Shown piece after piece: positions 8,337-17,044 of a DNA stretch of 64,000 nucleotides. Numbering within the stretch: position 1 is the first letter of the stretch; each line of letters starts with the position of its first letter. The notes under the pieces were generated by a model. The model had not been told where the DNA came from and ran no database searches. It worked only from the letters and a program-made list of their open reading frames with translations. The stretch is from Pseudomonas taiwanensis (GTDB lineage: Bacteria > Pseudomonadota > Gammaproteobacteria > Pseudomonadales > Pseudomonadaceae). The stretch spans positions 283,129-347,128 of the forward strand of contig NZ_QJRF01000077.1 in assembly GCF_013393345.1 (NCBI RefSeq), read 5' to 3'. The translations under genes were made by a program, and so were the position numbers.

Positions 8337-8903
8337 TTAGGCCTTGACGCGGGACTTGTACTCGCCGGTACGGGTGTCGATCTCGATGGAATCACCGATT
8401 TCGCAGAAGGCGGATACTTGCAGCTCGGCACCGTTGTTCAGGCGAGCAGTCTTCATGACCTTGCCGGAAGTGTCGCCACGTACGGACGGTTCGGTGTAGG
8501 CGATCTCGCGAACGATGGTGGTCGGCAGTTCAACCGAGATCACGCGATCGTTGTAGAACACGGCTTCGCAGACGTCGGTCATGCCGTCTTCGATGAAGGT
8601 CAGGACGCCTTCCAGGTCGGCTTTCTCGATCTCGTACTGGTTAAACTCGGTGTCCATGAACACGTACAGAGGATCGGCGAAGTAGGAGTAGGTCACTTCC
8701 TTGCGTTCAAGGATGACCGGCTCCAGCTTGTCGTCGGCCTTGAACACAGTCTCGGTGCCGGCACCGGTCAGCAGGTTCTTCAGCTTCATCTTGACGACAG
8801 CGCTGTTACGGCCGGATTTGTTGAACTCGGCCTTCTGGATGACCCAGGGAGCGCCATTGATGTTGGCAACTTGGCCGGCGCGGAACTCTTGAGCGGTTTT
8901 CAT
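8337..8903 (-). CDS. efp: Translation elongation factor P
   Basis: The 188-residue start at [12 protein letters not shown] gives the normal EF-P length with three beta-barrel domains. EF-P enters the ribosomal E site and relieves stalling at consecutive prolines. The loop KSGRNSA places Arg at residue 32, the residue rhamnosylated by EarP in Pseudomonas and Neisseria rather than the lysine used in E. coli. The C-terminal signature [21 protein letters not shown] is present. The earP gene ends 43 bases upstream on the same strand, so substrate and modifier are adjacent and may be co-transcribed. Confidence 0.97.
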   Translation of the reverse strand: MKTAQEFRAGQVANINGAPWVIQKAEFNKSGRNSAVVKMKLKNLLTGAGTETVFKADDKLEPVILERKEVTYSYFADPLYVFMDTEFNQYEIEKADLEGVLTFIEDGMTDVCEAVFYNDRVISVELPTTIVREIAYTEPSVRGDTSGKVMKTARLNNGAELQVSAFCEIGDSIEIDTRTGEYKSRVKA

Positions 8904-8946
8904 ACGAATATCCGATGTGGATTGGTGACAAAAAACAGGCCGCGTA

Positions 8947-10074
8947 TCATAGCGGTTTTGTACAAATCTGCACCAGACCCGTCGCGAGGTCCGTGCGCGC
9001 GGCCTGCTGCCGGCACCAATGATCGGCATGCCGACTGACTTCCGGCCACTGCGCCAACAGCCCATTCCACGCCTCACCCATGCCCTCGCCCCGGTTCCAC
9101 GCCCGCCAGCCCTCGGTCAGCGCAGTCGCCGCGGCCGACGACAGGCCACCGCAATAGAGGGTGAGGAATGCCTCGAGCTTGTCCCAGTGGGCATCTTCCT
9201 CCTGCTGGTAGATGTGCCAGAGCAGCGGCTTCCCCGCCCATTGGGCACGGACAAAGGAATCCTCACCGCGCACGGCATTGAAGTCGCAGCACCAGAGGAT
9301 GCGGTCGTAATCGTCCTGGCTGACGAAAGGCAGGACCTGTATCGCCAGTTTTCCTCGACTGAAGCGAACGCCCGCAGTCAGCTTTTCCTCACCCAGCCAA
9401 TGGGCGAGATCGGCCAGTACCCGACCGACGGGCACCAGCAGTTGCACCGGCCGATCGCCCGCTGCGAGGACGTCCAACCAACCGGCCAGGGCGGCATTCT
9501 CATAGGCGAACAGCGATATCAGTAGCGCGTCGTCGTCCAGCTCCACGCCGAGTTCTTCGAGGAAGGCCCGCCGCGCATCAGGATCGGTCAGGAACGCCTG
9601 GCGCCGCTCCAGCAGTCCGGACTCTCGCAGCAACCCGCCGGTGCCTTCGATGAAGCCGGGGAAGTAGAAAGCCTTCTGCAATCCATTGGCCTGGAACGAC
9701 GGCAGGCCGTGGCAGCCGGCCACCCAGTCCTCGGCACTGAGGTACTCCAGGTTCAACCAGGTGGGCTTTTCCAGCCTCGCGGCCATGGCGTCCAGATAGG
9801 CGCCAGGGAGCTGGCAGGCAAAGGCCTCGATCACCACATCCGCCGTCTCGGCCGGCTGCCAGTCCTGGCGCCAGTGGCGGATTTCCACGCCCTGTTGCCA
9901 CTGGCTATCCGCATCGGGGTCGGCCTGCGGACAGAGCGGCGCGAAGACGGCGGGCTCATCCACCCAGAGACGCACCGATTGGCCATGCTCGGCGACCAGT
10001 TGGCGAGCCAGCCGCCAGGTCACGCCGATGTCGCCAAAGTTGTCGACGACGTTGCAGAAGATGTCCCACTTCAC
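8947..10074 (-). CDS. earP: EF-P arginine-32 rhamnosyltransferase EarP
   Basis: The likely start is a GTG giving [20 protein letters not shown], 375 residues, the usual EarP length; the frame extends 23 codons further up without family similarity. EarP transfers rhamnose from dTDP-rhamnose to Arg32 of EF-P and inverts the anomeric centre (GT-B fold). The N-terminal DNFGDIG motif supplies the two aspartates reported as essential (here Asp11 and Asp15), and the late [18 protein letters not shown] block contains the conserved nucleotide-sugar-binding region. It precedes efp on the same strand. Confidence 0.93.
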   Translation of the reverse strand: MKWDIFCNVVDNFGDIGVTWRLARQLVAEHGQSVRLWVDEPAVFAPLCPQADPDADSQWQQGVEIRHWRQDWQPAETADVVIEAFACQLPGAYLDAMAARLEKPTWLNLEYLSAEDWVAGCHGLPSFQANGLQKAFYFPGFIEGTGGLLRESGLLERRQAFLTDPDARRAFLEELGVELDDDALLISLFAYENAALAGWLDVLAAGDRPVQLLVPVGRVLADLAHWLGEEKLTAGVRFSRGKLAIQVLPFVSQDDYDRILWCCDFNAVRGEDSFVRAQWAGKPLLWHIYQQEEDAHWDKLEAFLTLYCGGLSSAAATALTEGWRAWNRGEGMGEAWNGLLAQWPEVSRHADHWCRQQAARTDLATGLVQICTKPL

Positions 10075-10120
10075 GGTGCGTGATTCCCAGGAAAAAACGC
10101 AGTTTAACCAAGACCGGGGA

Positions 10121-10153
10121 GACAAAAACAAAATGCCCGCCATGAAGGCGGGC
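10121..10153 (-). terminator. Rho-independent terminator, minus strand
   Basis: GCCCGCC and GGCGGGC pair around a 5-base loop; on the minus strand the stem is followed by ATTTTGTTTTTG. It fits the end of the small minus-strand gene that stops at 10197. Confidence 0.7.
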
Positions 10154-10196
10154 CAAGGGGAGCATGGTGCCGAAAAGGGGTTGCGTGGCGCGGGGC

Positions 10197-10406
10197 TCAG
10201 GCCGCCAGTCGATAGGGCGTGCCTTCGCGACGGGCCAGTTCCAGCTGCCAGATCGCCTGGTTGGCGCCGGCCGCGTCACGGGACGTGAAGGGACCGGAAC
10301 GCATCACCCCATCCACTACCACGAACCAGCAAGCCATATGGCCAGCGGTCCTGAGGGCTTCCGGAACGGCAGTCCCGACCAGGGACATGACATCAACGTG
10401 GGACAT
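10197..10406 (-). CDS. Small conserved-looking protein of unknown function (69 aa)
   Basis: The ATG giving MSHVDVMSLVG is preceded by GGAGGTG at good spacing; an upstream in-frame start is less well placed. The product is soluble, with a central WFVVVDGVMRSGPF strand pair and an amphipathic C-terminal helix (GANQAIWQLELARREG). I do not recognise the family. It ends with its own hairpin terminator, which supports a real transcript. It sits alone between earP and a chemoreceptor gene on the other strand. Confidence 0.6.
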   Translation of the reverse strand: MSHVDVMSLVGTAVPEALRTAGHMACWFVVVDGVMRSGPFTSRDAAGANQAIWQLELARREGTPYRLAA

Positions 10407-10674
10407 GGCCTCACCTCCATCACTTTGCATGGGGAAAGCCTATGGGACGGGTTCGACCAATAGAAATCAGTTGCTTCAATAGTGGCTATCCGAAACAGCA
10501 ATTGTCCGGACGAACTGGACAGCACCGAAATGGCGCGGCTAGATTGGTGGCTCATAGCCATTAGCCGTGGATGGCGCTCCCCCTGACAGGATGTCAAGCG
10601 ATGCTCTCCCCCGCCTGCATTGCCTTCGCTCGCACCCTGCCTCTCCTTCGACCACTCGATACGAGGCGTCTGCC

Positions 10675-12639
10675 ATGAACAGCTCCATCAAAGGCTTCTT
10701 CAATGACCTCAGCGTCCGCCAGAAGCTGCTCACCGGATTCGGCCTGGTACTCGCCATCACCTTGCTGGTGGCCTGGACCAGCTGGCGCGCACTGGAAGGC
10801 GCCTTGCACCGCTTCGACATCCTGCTGCGGGTCAACGACATCGATACCAAGCTCTATCAGGTGCGCCAGCACGAGAAGGACTTCATCATTCGCAGTGATG
10901 AACAGGCCATCGACAATGCGCTGCAGATCATCGGGGAGATCCAGGGCATCGCCGACAACACCCTCAAGGTGATGACCGTTCCCAAGACCATCGACCTGAT
11001 GAAGCAGATTCAGACCGATCTCGGCCAGTACCAGCAGAACCTGACGGGACTGGCGGAAATGGAGAAGAACAAGCGCAGCGCCCAGCAGAACATGGAGCAG
11101 GCAGCCCGAGAGGCGCTCAAGCAGTTCGATGAACTGGAGCAACACCTGACCCAGGAAGCCCTCCAGCAAATCCGTGAGAGCGGTGATGAAGACGGCATTC
11201 GCGCCCTGGAAAGCGCGACCCATGCGTCCGGCATGGCCAAGGACGTGCTCACCGCACGGCGGCACGAGAAAGACTTCGTCATGCGCCGCGACGGCCAGTA
11301 CGCCGACAAGCTCAACGCCTTGTTCGACGCCCTCGACAGCCGCGCCAACGAACTGGCCACACGCATCAGCGAACCCTCCGCCCGCGAGGACCTGGATTCA
11401 GCGCGCAAGCAGATCGCACGCTACCGCAGTGAATTCGCCAACCTGCGCCAGAGCATCCAACTCCACGCCGATTCCGAGTCCACCCTCACAACGCGCGCCA
11501 AGGGCATTTCCGGCTCCTCCACCGACGCGCTCAACATTCAGATGCAGTTGCTGGAAGCCGATGCACATCAGGCCAAGACCATCCTGGCCACGGCAGCCGC
11601 CATCGGTTTCGTGGTCGGATTGCTGTCCGCCCTGGTCATTGCCCAGTTGATCGTGGTCCCCCTTCGCCAGGCCGTACAACAGGCCCGCAAGGTAGCCGCT
11701 GGCGACCTGACCTCGGACATCCGCAGCGATCGCAAGGACGAGCTCGGTCAATTGATGCAGGCCATGCAGGACATGACCGAGGGCCTGCGCAGCCTGCTCA
11801 AGCGTCTTGGCAGCGGAATCGAGCAGTTGGCCACGGCCGCGGAGGAGATGTCCGCCGTCACCGAACAGACCAGCGCCGGTGTGACCCAGCAGAAGATGGA
11901 AACCGAGCAGGTGGCTACCGCCATGAACCAGATGGTCGCCACCGTCCAGGACGTCGCCCGCAACGCCGAATCCGCCGCCGACTCCGCCAGCCATGCCGAT
12001 CGCCAGGCGCAGCACGGAACCGCGGTCGTCCAGCAGGCCATCGAGCGCATCGAACACCTGGCACAGGCCATCGAGCAGTCGGCCGGGGCCATCGAGCGGC
12101 TCAAGCACGACAGCACCAACATCGGCACCGTGCTCGACGTGATCAAGAGCATTGCCGAGCAGACCAACCTGCTTGCCCTCAATGCCGCCATCGAAGCCGC
12201 GCGAGCCGGGGATGCCGGCCGTGGCTTCGCCGTCGTCGCCGACGAAGTACGCGCCCTCGCCCGCCGAACCCAGGAATCCACCACGCAGATCGAGCAACTG
12301 GTCAGCACCTTGCAGGACGGTGCCCAGGGCGCGGTGGACATGATGGGCCGCAGCCGCACCCAGGCCGGCCATACGGTGGATGCTGCCAAGGAGGCCGGAA
12401 CTGCGCTGGAGGCCATCAACCACTCGGTCTCCAGCATCCAGCAGCTCAACCAGCAGATCGCCACTGCCGCCGAGCAGCAGAGCGCCGTGGCCGAAGAGAT
12501 CAACCGCAGCGTCACCAGCATCCGTGACGTGGCCGAGCAGTCCGCGGCGGCCACCGAGGAAACCTCAGCCGCCAGCATCGACCTCGCCCGCCTCGGCGGT
12601 GAACTGCAGACCGAGGTCAACCGCTTCCGTCTGGCCTGA
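10675..12639 (+). CDS. Methyl-accepting chemotaxis protein with an HBM (helical bimodular) sensor domain
   Basis: The preferred ATG ([14 protein letters not shown], 654 residues) follows GAGG; an in-frame start 36 codons earlier lacks homology. A transmembrane helix at about 18-38, a periplasmic domain of about 260 residues, a second helix ([20 protein letters not shown]), a HAMP domain and a cytoplasmic signalling domain follow in order. The periplasmic part has two related motifs, [15 protein letters not shown] and [15 protein letters not shown], the mark of the duplicated four-helix HBM domain. Known HBM receptors (P. putida McpS, P. aeruginosa TlpQ) sense TCA acids or polyamines; the ligand here is open. 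The hairpin tip ([20 protein letters not shown]) is canonical. No CheR-binding pentapeptide ends the protein. Confidence 0.93.
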   Translation: MNSSIKGFFNDLSVRQKLLTGFGLVLAITLLVAWTSWRALEGALHRFDILLRVNDIDTKLYQVRQHEKDFIIRSDEQAIDNALQIIGEIQGIADNTLKVMTVPKTIDLMKQIQTDLGQYQQNLTGLAEMEKNKRSAQQNMEQAAREALKQFDELEQHLTQEALQQIRESGDEDGIRALESATHASGMAKDVLTARRHEKDFVMRRDGQYADKLNALFDALDSRANELATRISEPSAREDLDSARKQIARYRSEFANLRQSIQLHADSESTLTTRAKGISGSSTDALNIQMQLLEADAHQAKTILATAAAIGFVVGLLSALVIAQLIVVPLRQAVQQARKVAAGDLTSDIRSDRKDELGQLMQAMQDMTEGLRSLLKRLGSGIEQLATAAEEMSAVTEQTSAGVTQQKMETEQVATAMNQMVATVQDVARNAESAADSASHADRQAQHGTAVVQQAIERIEHLAQAIEQSAGAIERLKHDSTNIGTVLDVIKSIAEQTNLLALNAAIEAARAGDAGRGFAVVADEVRALARRTQESTTQIEQLVSTLQDGAQGAVDMMGRSRTQAGHTVDAAKEAGTALEAINHSVSSIQQLNQQIATAAEQQSAVAEEINRSVTSIRDVAEQSAAATEETSAASIDLARLGGELQTEVNRFRLA

Positions 12640-12980
12640 ATGCAAAAGCCCCCTGCCCGCTCGTGCGGCCAGGGGGCAAACCAGAGACAACCTGGCGCCG
12701 TCAGGAAGGCGGCCCCGTGGCCCAGAACCACATCTTCAGCCAGCCCCGCCACGCCGCATCACGACCTGCGGCACGAAACCCATCACACCCTGTGCAGCCT
12801 GAGCTACCGGGCGGTGGTATCGCGGGTGGCGGACTGGCCCCGTCCTTGCGGGTTTTCCTCATTATCCTTGAGCGCCCTTGGCAATCCGTTGGTTGCGGAC
12901 TACCATAATCACGTTTCGCACACTATGCAAACACGATAAGTGAGCCAAGTACGCTTCATTCCGTCATTAAGATTCGCGGC
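12640..12980. other. Intergenic, no convincing gene; hairpin after the chemoreceptor gene
   Basis: GCCCCCTG and CAGGGGGC (12648-12677) could form a hairpin after the chemoreceptor stop but lack a clear T-run. The last ~100 bases before the XRE gene are AT-richer and probably hold its promoter, though no clean -35/-10 pair was found. The open frames here have no ribosome binding site and look like GC-rich background. Confidence 0.5.
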
Positions 12981-13355
12981 ATGAACACGCTTGGATCGCG
13001 CATTGCGCACTACAGAAAGCTGAAAGGACTCTCTCAGCAGGCCCTGGCCAACGAGTGCGGCTGGGAATCACAATCCCGTATCGGCAACTACGAGCGGGAT
13101 ACCCGCGAGCCCTCGTTCGAAGACCTCAAGCGCATCGCCAAGGCGTTGGAGGTCACGCTCAACGACCTGCTCAATCCCGTTATGCAGATCGCCGAATCCA
13201 AAGAGGGCCGTTATGGCCCGGAACAAACACTGAGCCCGCGCTCCCGCCAGGTGCTCGACCGTCTCAACCGCGCCGCCAGCGAAGGCCGCCTGGTCGAACA
13301 GGACCTGGTGCTGCTGGAACAGATCGCCCGACGCCTGGAAAAGCCGGCCGATTGA
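12981..13355 (+). CDS. XRE-family helix-turn-helix regulator
   Basis: The 124-residue protein has an N-terminal Cro/CI-type DNA-binding domain (residues about 5-62): GSRIAHYRKLKGLSQQALAN, recognition helix near SQSRIGNYERDTREPS, then LKRIAKALEVTLNDLL. The C-terminal 50 residues form a charged helical tail without a peptidase domain, so it is not LexA- or CI-like. The target is unknown. It stands alone, followed by a tiny lipoprotein-like ORF and a terminator. Confidence 0.85.
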   Translation: MNTLGSRIAHYRKLKGLSQQALANECGWESQSRIGNYERDTREPSFEDLKRIAKALEVTLNDLLNPVMQIAESKEGRYGPEQTLSPRSRQVLDRLNRAASEGRLVEQDLVLLEQIARRLEKPAD

Positions 13356-13427
13356 TCGATCCTTTTCGCCGGCTACCTGTCTCAAGGACATGGGGGATCC
13401 GATCCCCGCGCCCGAGAGGTAACGCGC

Positions 13428-13592
13428 ATGCTCGCCAAAGTCGTGAAGATCGCCTTGCTGGCTGTGCTGCTCGCCAGCAACAGCGGCTGCATCATCCATC
13501 ATTACGATGACGACGACCGCCGAGGTGGCTGGGACGACCACCGGGACGACGATGACCGAGACCGGGATGGCCATAGGAAAGGTCACCGATAA
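13428..13592 (+). CDS. Small Asp/His/Arg-rich lipoprotein-like peptide (54 aa)
   Basis: The frame encodes a lysine-containing hydrophobic leader (MLAKVVKIALLAVLLASNSG) followed by Cys21 and then a strongly charged tail IIHHYDDDDRRGGW with further Asp, His and Arg repeats. The leader resembles a lipoprotein signal, although Asn at -3 of the presumed lipobox is unusual. GAGAGGT lies about 9 bases before the ATG, and a perfect hairpin terminator follows the stop, so it is probably a true transcript. The tail could bind cations or contact the envelope; no family is recognised. Confidence 0.65.
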   Translation: MLAKVVKIALLAVLLASNSGCIIHHYDDDDRRGGWDDHRDDDDRDRDGHRKGHR

Positions 13593-13601
13593 GTAACGAT
13601 A

Positions 13602-13625
13602 AGCCCCGCGATCGCGGGGCTTTTT
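13602..13625 (+). terminator. Rho-independent terminator
   Basis: AGCCCCGCG/CGCGGGGCT stem with a two-base loop region and TTTTT directly after the small lipoprotein ORF. Confidence 0.9.
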
Positions 13626-13697
13626 CTGAGATCTTCTGCAGTTTTCGCGACCGGGTGTATAGTCGATCACCCCCGATCTCCCAGCGAGCGGTTGCCC

Positions 13698-14363
13698 ATG
13701 GCTGCCTCCTCTCCCGGAATCTCCAGACGCCAGGTACTCAAGGCTTTCGCCGCCCTCGGCGCGGCCCTGGTCACGGGCGATGTCCTGGCCGCCCGGATCG
13801 AGACGACGCTGCGTCCCCGCAACCTTCATGCGCGCCTGCTAAATCGTGATCGCCACCTGCGTCTGGAACGCCCGGCCTCAGGGGAAGTCGCCACCTTCTG
13901 TTACTTCCGCAAGGGCAAGGGCTGGGACCTGAAAGGCTATCGCCAGGGCTGCCGCATCCTGCGGGACGTGAAATACAAGAGCACGGTGAAGATCAACGTC
14001 AAATTGCTCGACCTGCTATTCCTCATCCAGGCCTGGCTGCGCATCAACAAGCTCCCCACCCGCATCCTGGTGAACAGCGGCTACCGCACCCCGCAGCACA
14101 ACGCCACCCTGGAAGGCGCCGCCCGGCAGTCCCTGCACATCCGCGGCATGGCCGCCGACATCCGCATCCCCGGCGTCAGCGTCGAACGGCTGGGCAAGCT
14201 GGTTCGCGCCATCGGTGCCGGAGGCGTGGGCTTCTATCCATCCAAGGGGTTCATCCACGTGGACGTCGGCCGCGTCAGGACCTGGCGCGCTGCCGCCCTG
14301 GTGGAGCCGGGGCAGGAAGAATGGGCCCTGGCCGTGCTGGACCAGGGCGAGCACTTCGCCTGA
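13698..14363 (+). CDS. YcbK/DUF882 family (M15-like) peptidoglycan peptidase with Tat signal
   Basis: The ATG giving MAASSPGISRRQVLKAFAAL is chosen over a TTG two codons upstream; the product is 221 residues. The N-terminus has a twin-arginine motif SRRQVLKAF followed by a hydrophobic segment and DVLAAR, so export by Tat is likely. The peptidase part has VNSGYRTPQHN, QSLHIRGMAADIRI and a late GFIHVDVGRVR, giving the zinc ligands H..D and H of the M15/DUF882 fold. E. coli YcbK (MepK) cleaves 3-3 crosslinks in peptidoglycan. A role in cell-wall remodelling in the periplasm is inferred from the family. Confidence 0.88.
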   Translation: MAASSPGISRRQVLKAFAALGAALVTGDVLAARIETTLRPRNLHARLLNRDRHLRLERPASGEVATFCYFRKGKGWDLKGYRQGCRILRDVKYKSTVKINVKLLDLLFLIQAWLRINKLPTRILVNSGYRTPQHNATLEGAARQSLHIRGMAADIRIPGVSVERLGKLVRAIGAGGVGFYPSKGFIHVDVGRVRTWRAAALVEPGQEEWALAVLDQGEHFA

Positions 14364-14365
14364 CT

Positions 14366-14569
14366 TCAGTCGAAGTCAGCGCAGTCGGCGCAAACGAACT
14401 GACCCCGCCGATCGGTGCGCTCGGTCAGTTCGCCGCAGTAATCGCACTCTCCATCCACGACGTCGAGCGGATCGGCGTCTTCGTCGTCGAAGCACTCGTC
14501 GTCCAGGTCATCGTCGTTGTCGAGCAGATGATCGTGTTCGGGTTCGTGGAGATCGAGATCGTCGTCCAT
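14366..14569 (-). CDS. Acidic zinc-ribbon-like small protein (67 aa)
   Basis: The N-terminal 38 residues are almost wholly acidic (MDDDLDLHEPEHDHLLDNDD and onward). The rest holds two CxxC pairs, CDYC and CADC, 17 residues apart, typical of a small zinc ribbon. It ends three bases after the stop of the convergent DUF882 gene. No family name is recognised; an acidic arm plus zinc ribbon suggests binding to a basic partner such as a nucleic-acid-binding protein or RNA polymerase, which is only a guess. Confidence 0.65.
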   Translation of the reverse strand: MDDDLDLHEPEHDHLLDNDDDLDDECFDDEDADPLDVVDGECDYCGELTERTDRRGQFVCADCADFD

Positions 14570-14691
14570 AGCACCGCACCAGGTGGAAATTCGAAAAGCC
14601 GCGGACTATAGCGCCGAGGCTGAGCTATCGCCAGGCGGCGCGCCCAACGGTGATGGCAGACCGAATGCCGGACCAAGGGTCACGGCCCACG

Positions 14692-14726
14692 CAAAAAAAA
14701 AGCCCCGCATGAGGCGGGGCTTTTTT
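14692..14726. terminator. Bidirectional rho-independent terminator
   Basis: AGCCCCGC and GCGGGGCT pair around ATGAG, with nine A before and six T after. It ends the minus-strand cold-shock gene just downstream and would also stop plus-strand reading. Confidence 0.92.
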
Positions 14727-14737
14727 CTGAGCGGCTC

Positions 14738-14947
14738 TTACAGAGCGCGAACCTGCTCAGCCTGCGGGCCTTTGGCACCGGCAGTGACGATGAAGCTTAC
14801 GCGCTGGCCTTCGTCCAGGGACTTGTAGCCGTCGCCTTCGATCTGGCGGAAGTGTACGAACACGTCCGGACCCTGCTCGGGGGTGATGAAGCCGAAGCCT
14901 TTTTCAGAGTTGAACCACTTGACGGTACCGTTTTGGCGGGTGGACAT
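14738..14947 (-). CDS. CspA-family cold-shock protein
   Basis: The 69-residue product from [13 protein letters not shown] is the usual CspA size. It has RNP1 (KGFGFI) and RNP2 (VFVHF) RNA-binding motifs and the NG-VKWFN start. Such proteins melt RNA structure, as chaperones or antiterminators. GGAG precedes the ATG. An upstream frame extension of 41 codons is leader, not protein. Whether it is cold-induced cannot be told; the 5' region has no recognised cold box. Confidence 0.95.
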   Translation of the reverse strand: MSTRQNGTVKWFNSEKGFGFITPEQGPDVFVHFRQIEGDGYKSLDEGQRVSFIVTAGAKGPQAEQVRAL

Positions 14948-15250
14948 GATGCTGTCTCCAAGGTGTAGGAATACGTGGCAGGCAAAAACCTGGCCGGTGA
15001 CTGTATGCGTAGTGAAGGGTGCCGAGGAGATGGAACATCGAAAGGACAGAACATCAAAACGGTGCCGCAAGACTGAGCAGGCAGTGGGCGAAGAATACAG
15101 GGTTCGTCAGGATTGAAAAGTAATTTCTGGGCCTGGCCATTCTCGACCCGTTTGGCCAGCTGGCCGATTTTACGGGTTGACCGAATGGGGAGCCTGTATA
15201 GTCAGGGACTGAGCCTCGCTTCCGAGGGCTCACAAATCAAAGGTGCCCTC
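14948..15250. other. Divergent intergenic region between csp and small ORF
   Basis: This 303-base stretch holds the leader of the cold-shock gene on one side. On the other side there is a -10-like TATAGT at 15197-15202 about 48 bases before the small plus-strand ORF. A TTGACC at 15177 is too close (14 bases) to be a standard -35. No other gene is seen. Confidence 0.45.
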
Positions 15251-15421
15251 ATGTCTGACAACCCATCAAGCCGCGCCAGATCCGAGCTGGACGAACAGAC
15301 CAGGGCCTTTCTGTCGAAGGGCGGAGAGATCACCGAGGTCCCGACCGGCAAGACCGGATGGAATACCGGCCGCCAGAAGTCACAGTGGACAAAAGGACAG
15401 GCGAAGAAGCCGGAAGAATGA
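15251..15421 (+). CDS. Small hydrophilic protein of unknown function (56 aa)
   Basis: The ATG at 15251 follows AAAGGTG. The product is highly polar: an N-terminal MSDNPSSRARSELDEQT segment, a central AFLSKGGEITEVPTGKTGW and a basic, lysine-rich tail. It resembles small DNA- or RNA-binding accessory proteins annotated in Pseudomonas genomes as hypothetical, but I cannot name the family. A perfect terminator seven bases past the stop supports expression as a single gene. Confidence 0.6.
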   Translation: MSDNPSSRARSELDEQTRAFLSKGGEITEVPTGKTGWNTGRQKSQWTKGQAKKPEE

Positions 15422-15427
15422 TGAGAA

Positions 15428-15451
15428 AGCGAGCCAAAGGCTCGCTTTTTT
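15428..15451 (+). terminator. Rho-independent terminator
   Basis: AGCGAGCC and GGCTCGCT pair around AAA and are followed by six T. Confidence 0.92.
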
Positions 15452-15497
15452 CGTCAGGGGTGCTCGCGACGTCCACTGCCTGCTCCCGGGACAGCCA

Positions 15498-16406
15498 TCA
15501 ATCGCCCTCCCCCATCAGCGCCTGCAGGCGCTGGCGCAGCCAGCTTTCCGCCGGATCGCTGTCGAGCATGCTGAGCCAGACCATGTCCAGGTCCAGTTCA
15601 GGGGTCTCGAAAGGCAGCGCTTCGTAACGCAGCTGGCCGGACGAGGCCATGGCCTCGGCGATGTAGTCGGGCAGGCTGACCAGCAGGTCGGTATCCGCCA
15701 GCAAGGCCGGCAAGGCGCTGAACTGCGGAACCGACAACACCACCCGGCGCGTGCGCCCAACCGCCTGCAACCAGTCATCCGCCAACCCGTGGGTACTGGC
15801 GGTGTGGGACACCTGGACGTGCGGCCGGGCGCAATACTCGTCCAGGGTCAGGGGTGCGCCGTCCAGGTCCGCTCGCAGCACCTTCGGGGAGACGCGGCGC
15901 AGGCGCTTACAGCGGGCGTTGGCCGGCAGGTCGCGGGTCTGGGTGATACCCACGGTGATCTCGCCATTGGCCAGCAGCTCTGGAATCCGCCAGTAGTTGG
16001 CGTGCTGGACCACGATCACGATGTTCGGCGCTTCATTGCGCAATGTCCGTAGCACTGGCGGCAGCAGTGCGAACTCGACATCGTCCGACAACCCGATACG
16101 GAAAGTCATGTTGCTGGTGGCCGGATCGAACTCGTGGGTCAGGCTGAGCGCCACGGACAGCGCATCCAGCGCCGGCGACAGGTGCCGGGAGATCATCTCG
16201 GCGCGGGCGGTGGGCTCCATGCGGTGACCGACGCGGACGAACAGCGGGTCGTTGAACAGCGCGCGCAGGCGATTCAGGGCTGCACTGATAGTGGGCTGGA
16301 CGAGAAACAGCTTTTCCGCGGCCTTGGTGACATTGCGCTCCTGCATCAGCGTCTCGAACACCACCATCAGGTTGATGTCGGCCTTGCGCAATTCGTTGCG
16401 ATTCAT
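15498..16406 (-). CDS. MexT-like LysR-family regulator
   Basis: The 302-residue product starts MNRNELRKADINLMVVFETL, with helix-turn-helix VTKAAEKLFLVQPTISAALN. From memory it aligns along its length with P. aeruginosa MexT (matching blocks FDPATS, RIGLSDDVEFALLP, DLPANA, RVVLSVPQFSALPALLA, DPAESWLR). MexT activates the mexEF-oprN multidrug efflux operon. No RND pump is present here; instead the gene is divergent from a marR gene and a FUSC-type export operon 200 bases away, so it may activate that pump. Orthology to MexT itself is uncertain because the genome has other LysR paralogues. Confidence 0.85.
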   Translation of the reverse strand: MNRNELRKADINLMVVFETLMQERNVTKAAEKLFLVQPTISAALNRLRALFNDPLFVRVGHRMEPTARAEMISRHLSPALDALSVALSLTHEFDPATSNMTFRIGLSDDVEFALLPPVLRTLRNEAPNIVIVVQHANYWRIPELLANGEITVGITQTRDLPANARCKRLRRVSPKVLRADLDGAPLTLDEYCARPHVQVSHTASTHGLADDWLQAVGRTRRVVLSVPQFSALPALLADTDLLVSLPDYIAEAMASSGQLRYEALPFETPELDLDMVWLSMLDSDPAESWLRQRLQALMGEGD

Positions 16407-16566
16407 ACCCCGCTCCTCTCGTCGTTCGCAGTTGCCCCGCCGTGGAAACACCCGTGGCAGAGCGTCCGGCCGGCGCTTTGATGGCGCAGCATGGAAACTC
16501 GCGCAAGCATCGGAAGCGAAACACACTGTTGCGCGATTTCGCCCTTGAAGCGCATCCAGCCGAATG

Positions 16567-16603
16567 ATTAGATAGCATCCTAATAGATAGCTAGCATTCT
16601 TTG
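16567..16603. promoter_or_regulatory. Repeated TAGATAGC motifs before marR (candidate operator)
   Basis: TTAGATAGCAT (16568-16578) and a near-direct repeat ATAGATAGCTAGCAT follow within 30 bases, in an AT-rich pocket directly upstream of the marR start. Such repeats are a likely site for the adjacent MarR or LysR regulator. No footprint evidence is possible here. Confidence 0.4.
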
Positions 16604-16606
16604 TAT

Positions 16607-17044
16607 ATGTCTGTCGAAACCCTTCATCTGCAAGTCAGCAGCCGCCTGGTCATCAGCGGACGCAATTGGCGGCGTATCTGCCAGATCAACCTGTCGAAGT
16701 TCGGTATCAGTGAAGCCTGTTGCGGGCCCTTGCTGATGATCGGCCGGCTGGGCGGTGGCGTGCGCCAGGTGCAATTGGCCCAGGCCATCGGCATCGAGGG
16801 GCCTTCCCTGGTGCGCCTGCTCGATCAGTTGTGCAGCGCCGGCCTGATCGAACGCCAGGAAGATGCCAGCGACCGCCGCGCGAAGACGCTCAGCGTCACC
16901 CGTGCCGGACGCGAGCTCAGCGAGAAGCTGGAGAACGAACTGATTCTGCTGCGCAGCCAGGCCCTGGCGCATTTGTCGACTGAGGACCTGCAAGCCGCTC
17001 TGCGCGTATTCGACGCCTTCGACCAGTTCAGCCAGGCCCATTGA
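16607..17044 (+). CDS. MarR-family regulator of the FUSC export operon
   Basis: ATG at 16607 (MSVETLHLQVSSRLV, 145 residues) is preferred over a TTG two codons upstream. The winged helix covers about residues 45-100 (VRQVQLAQAIGIEGPSLVRL, GLIERQEDASDRRAKTLSVT). MarR proteins usually repress neighbouring efflux genes and release DNA on binding phenolic or lipophilic ligands. Its stop overlaps the FUSC gene by 4 bases, so regulator and pump are one transcript, a typical autoregulated efflux layout. Confidence 0.88.
   Translation: MSVETLHLQVSSRLVISGRNWRRICQINLSKFGISEACCGPLLMIGRLGGGVRQVQLAQAIGIEGPSLVRLLDQLCSAGLIERQEDASDRRAKTLSVTRAGRELSEKLENELILLRSQALAHLSTEDLQAALRVFDAFDQFSQAH

Noticed and set aside
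10567-10674. An upstream extension of the chemoreceptor reading frame.
   Set aside because: The 36 extra codons lack similarity to chemoreceptors; the ATG at 10675 has GAGG and puts the first membrane helix in the normal place.
12663-12908. Possible small plus-strand gene after the chemoreceptor.
   Set aside because: No ribosome binding site, no recognisable domain, and it overlaps a hairpin and a likely promoter region.
14948-15070. Longer cold-shock protein starting at 15070.
   Set aside because: The CspA family starts at the ATG at 14947 and the added residues have no family match; the region is more likely leader RNA.
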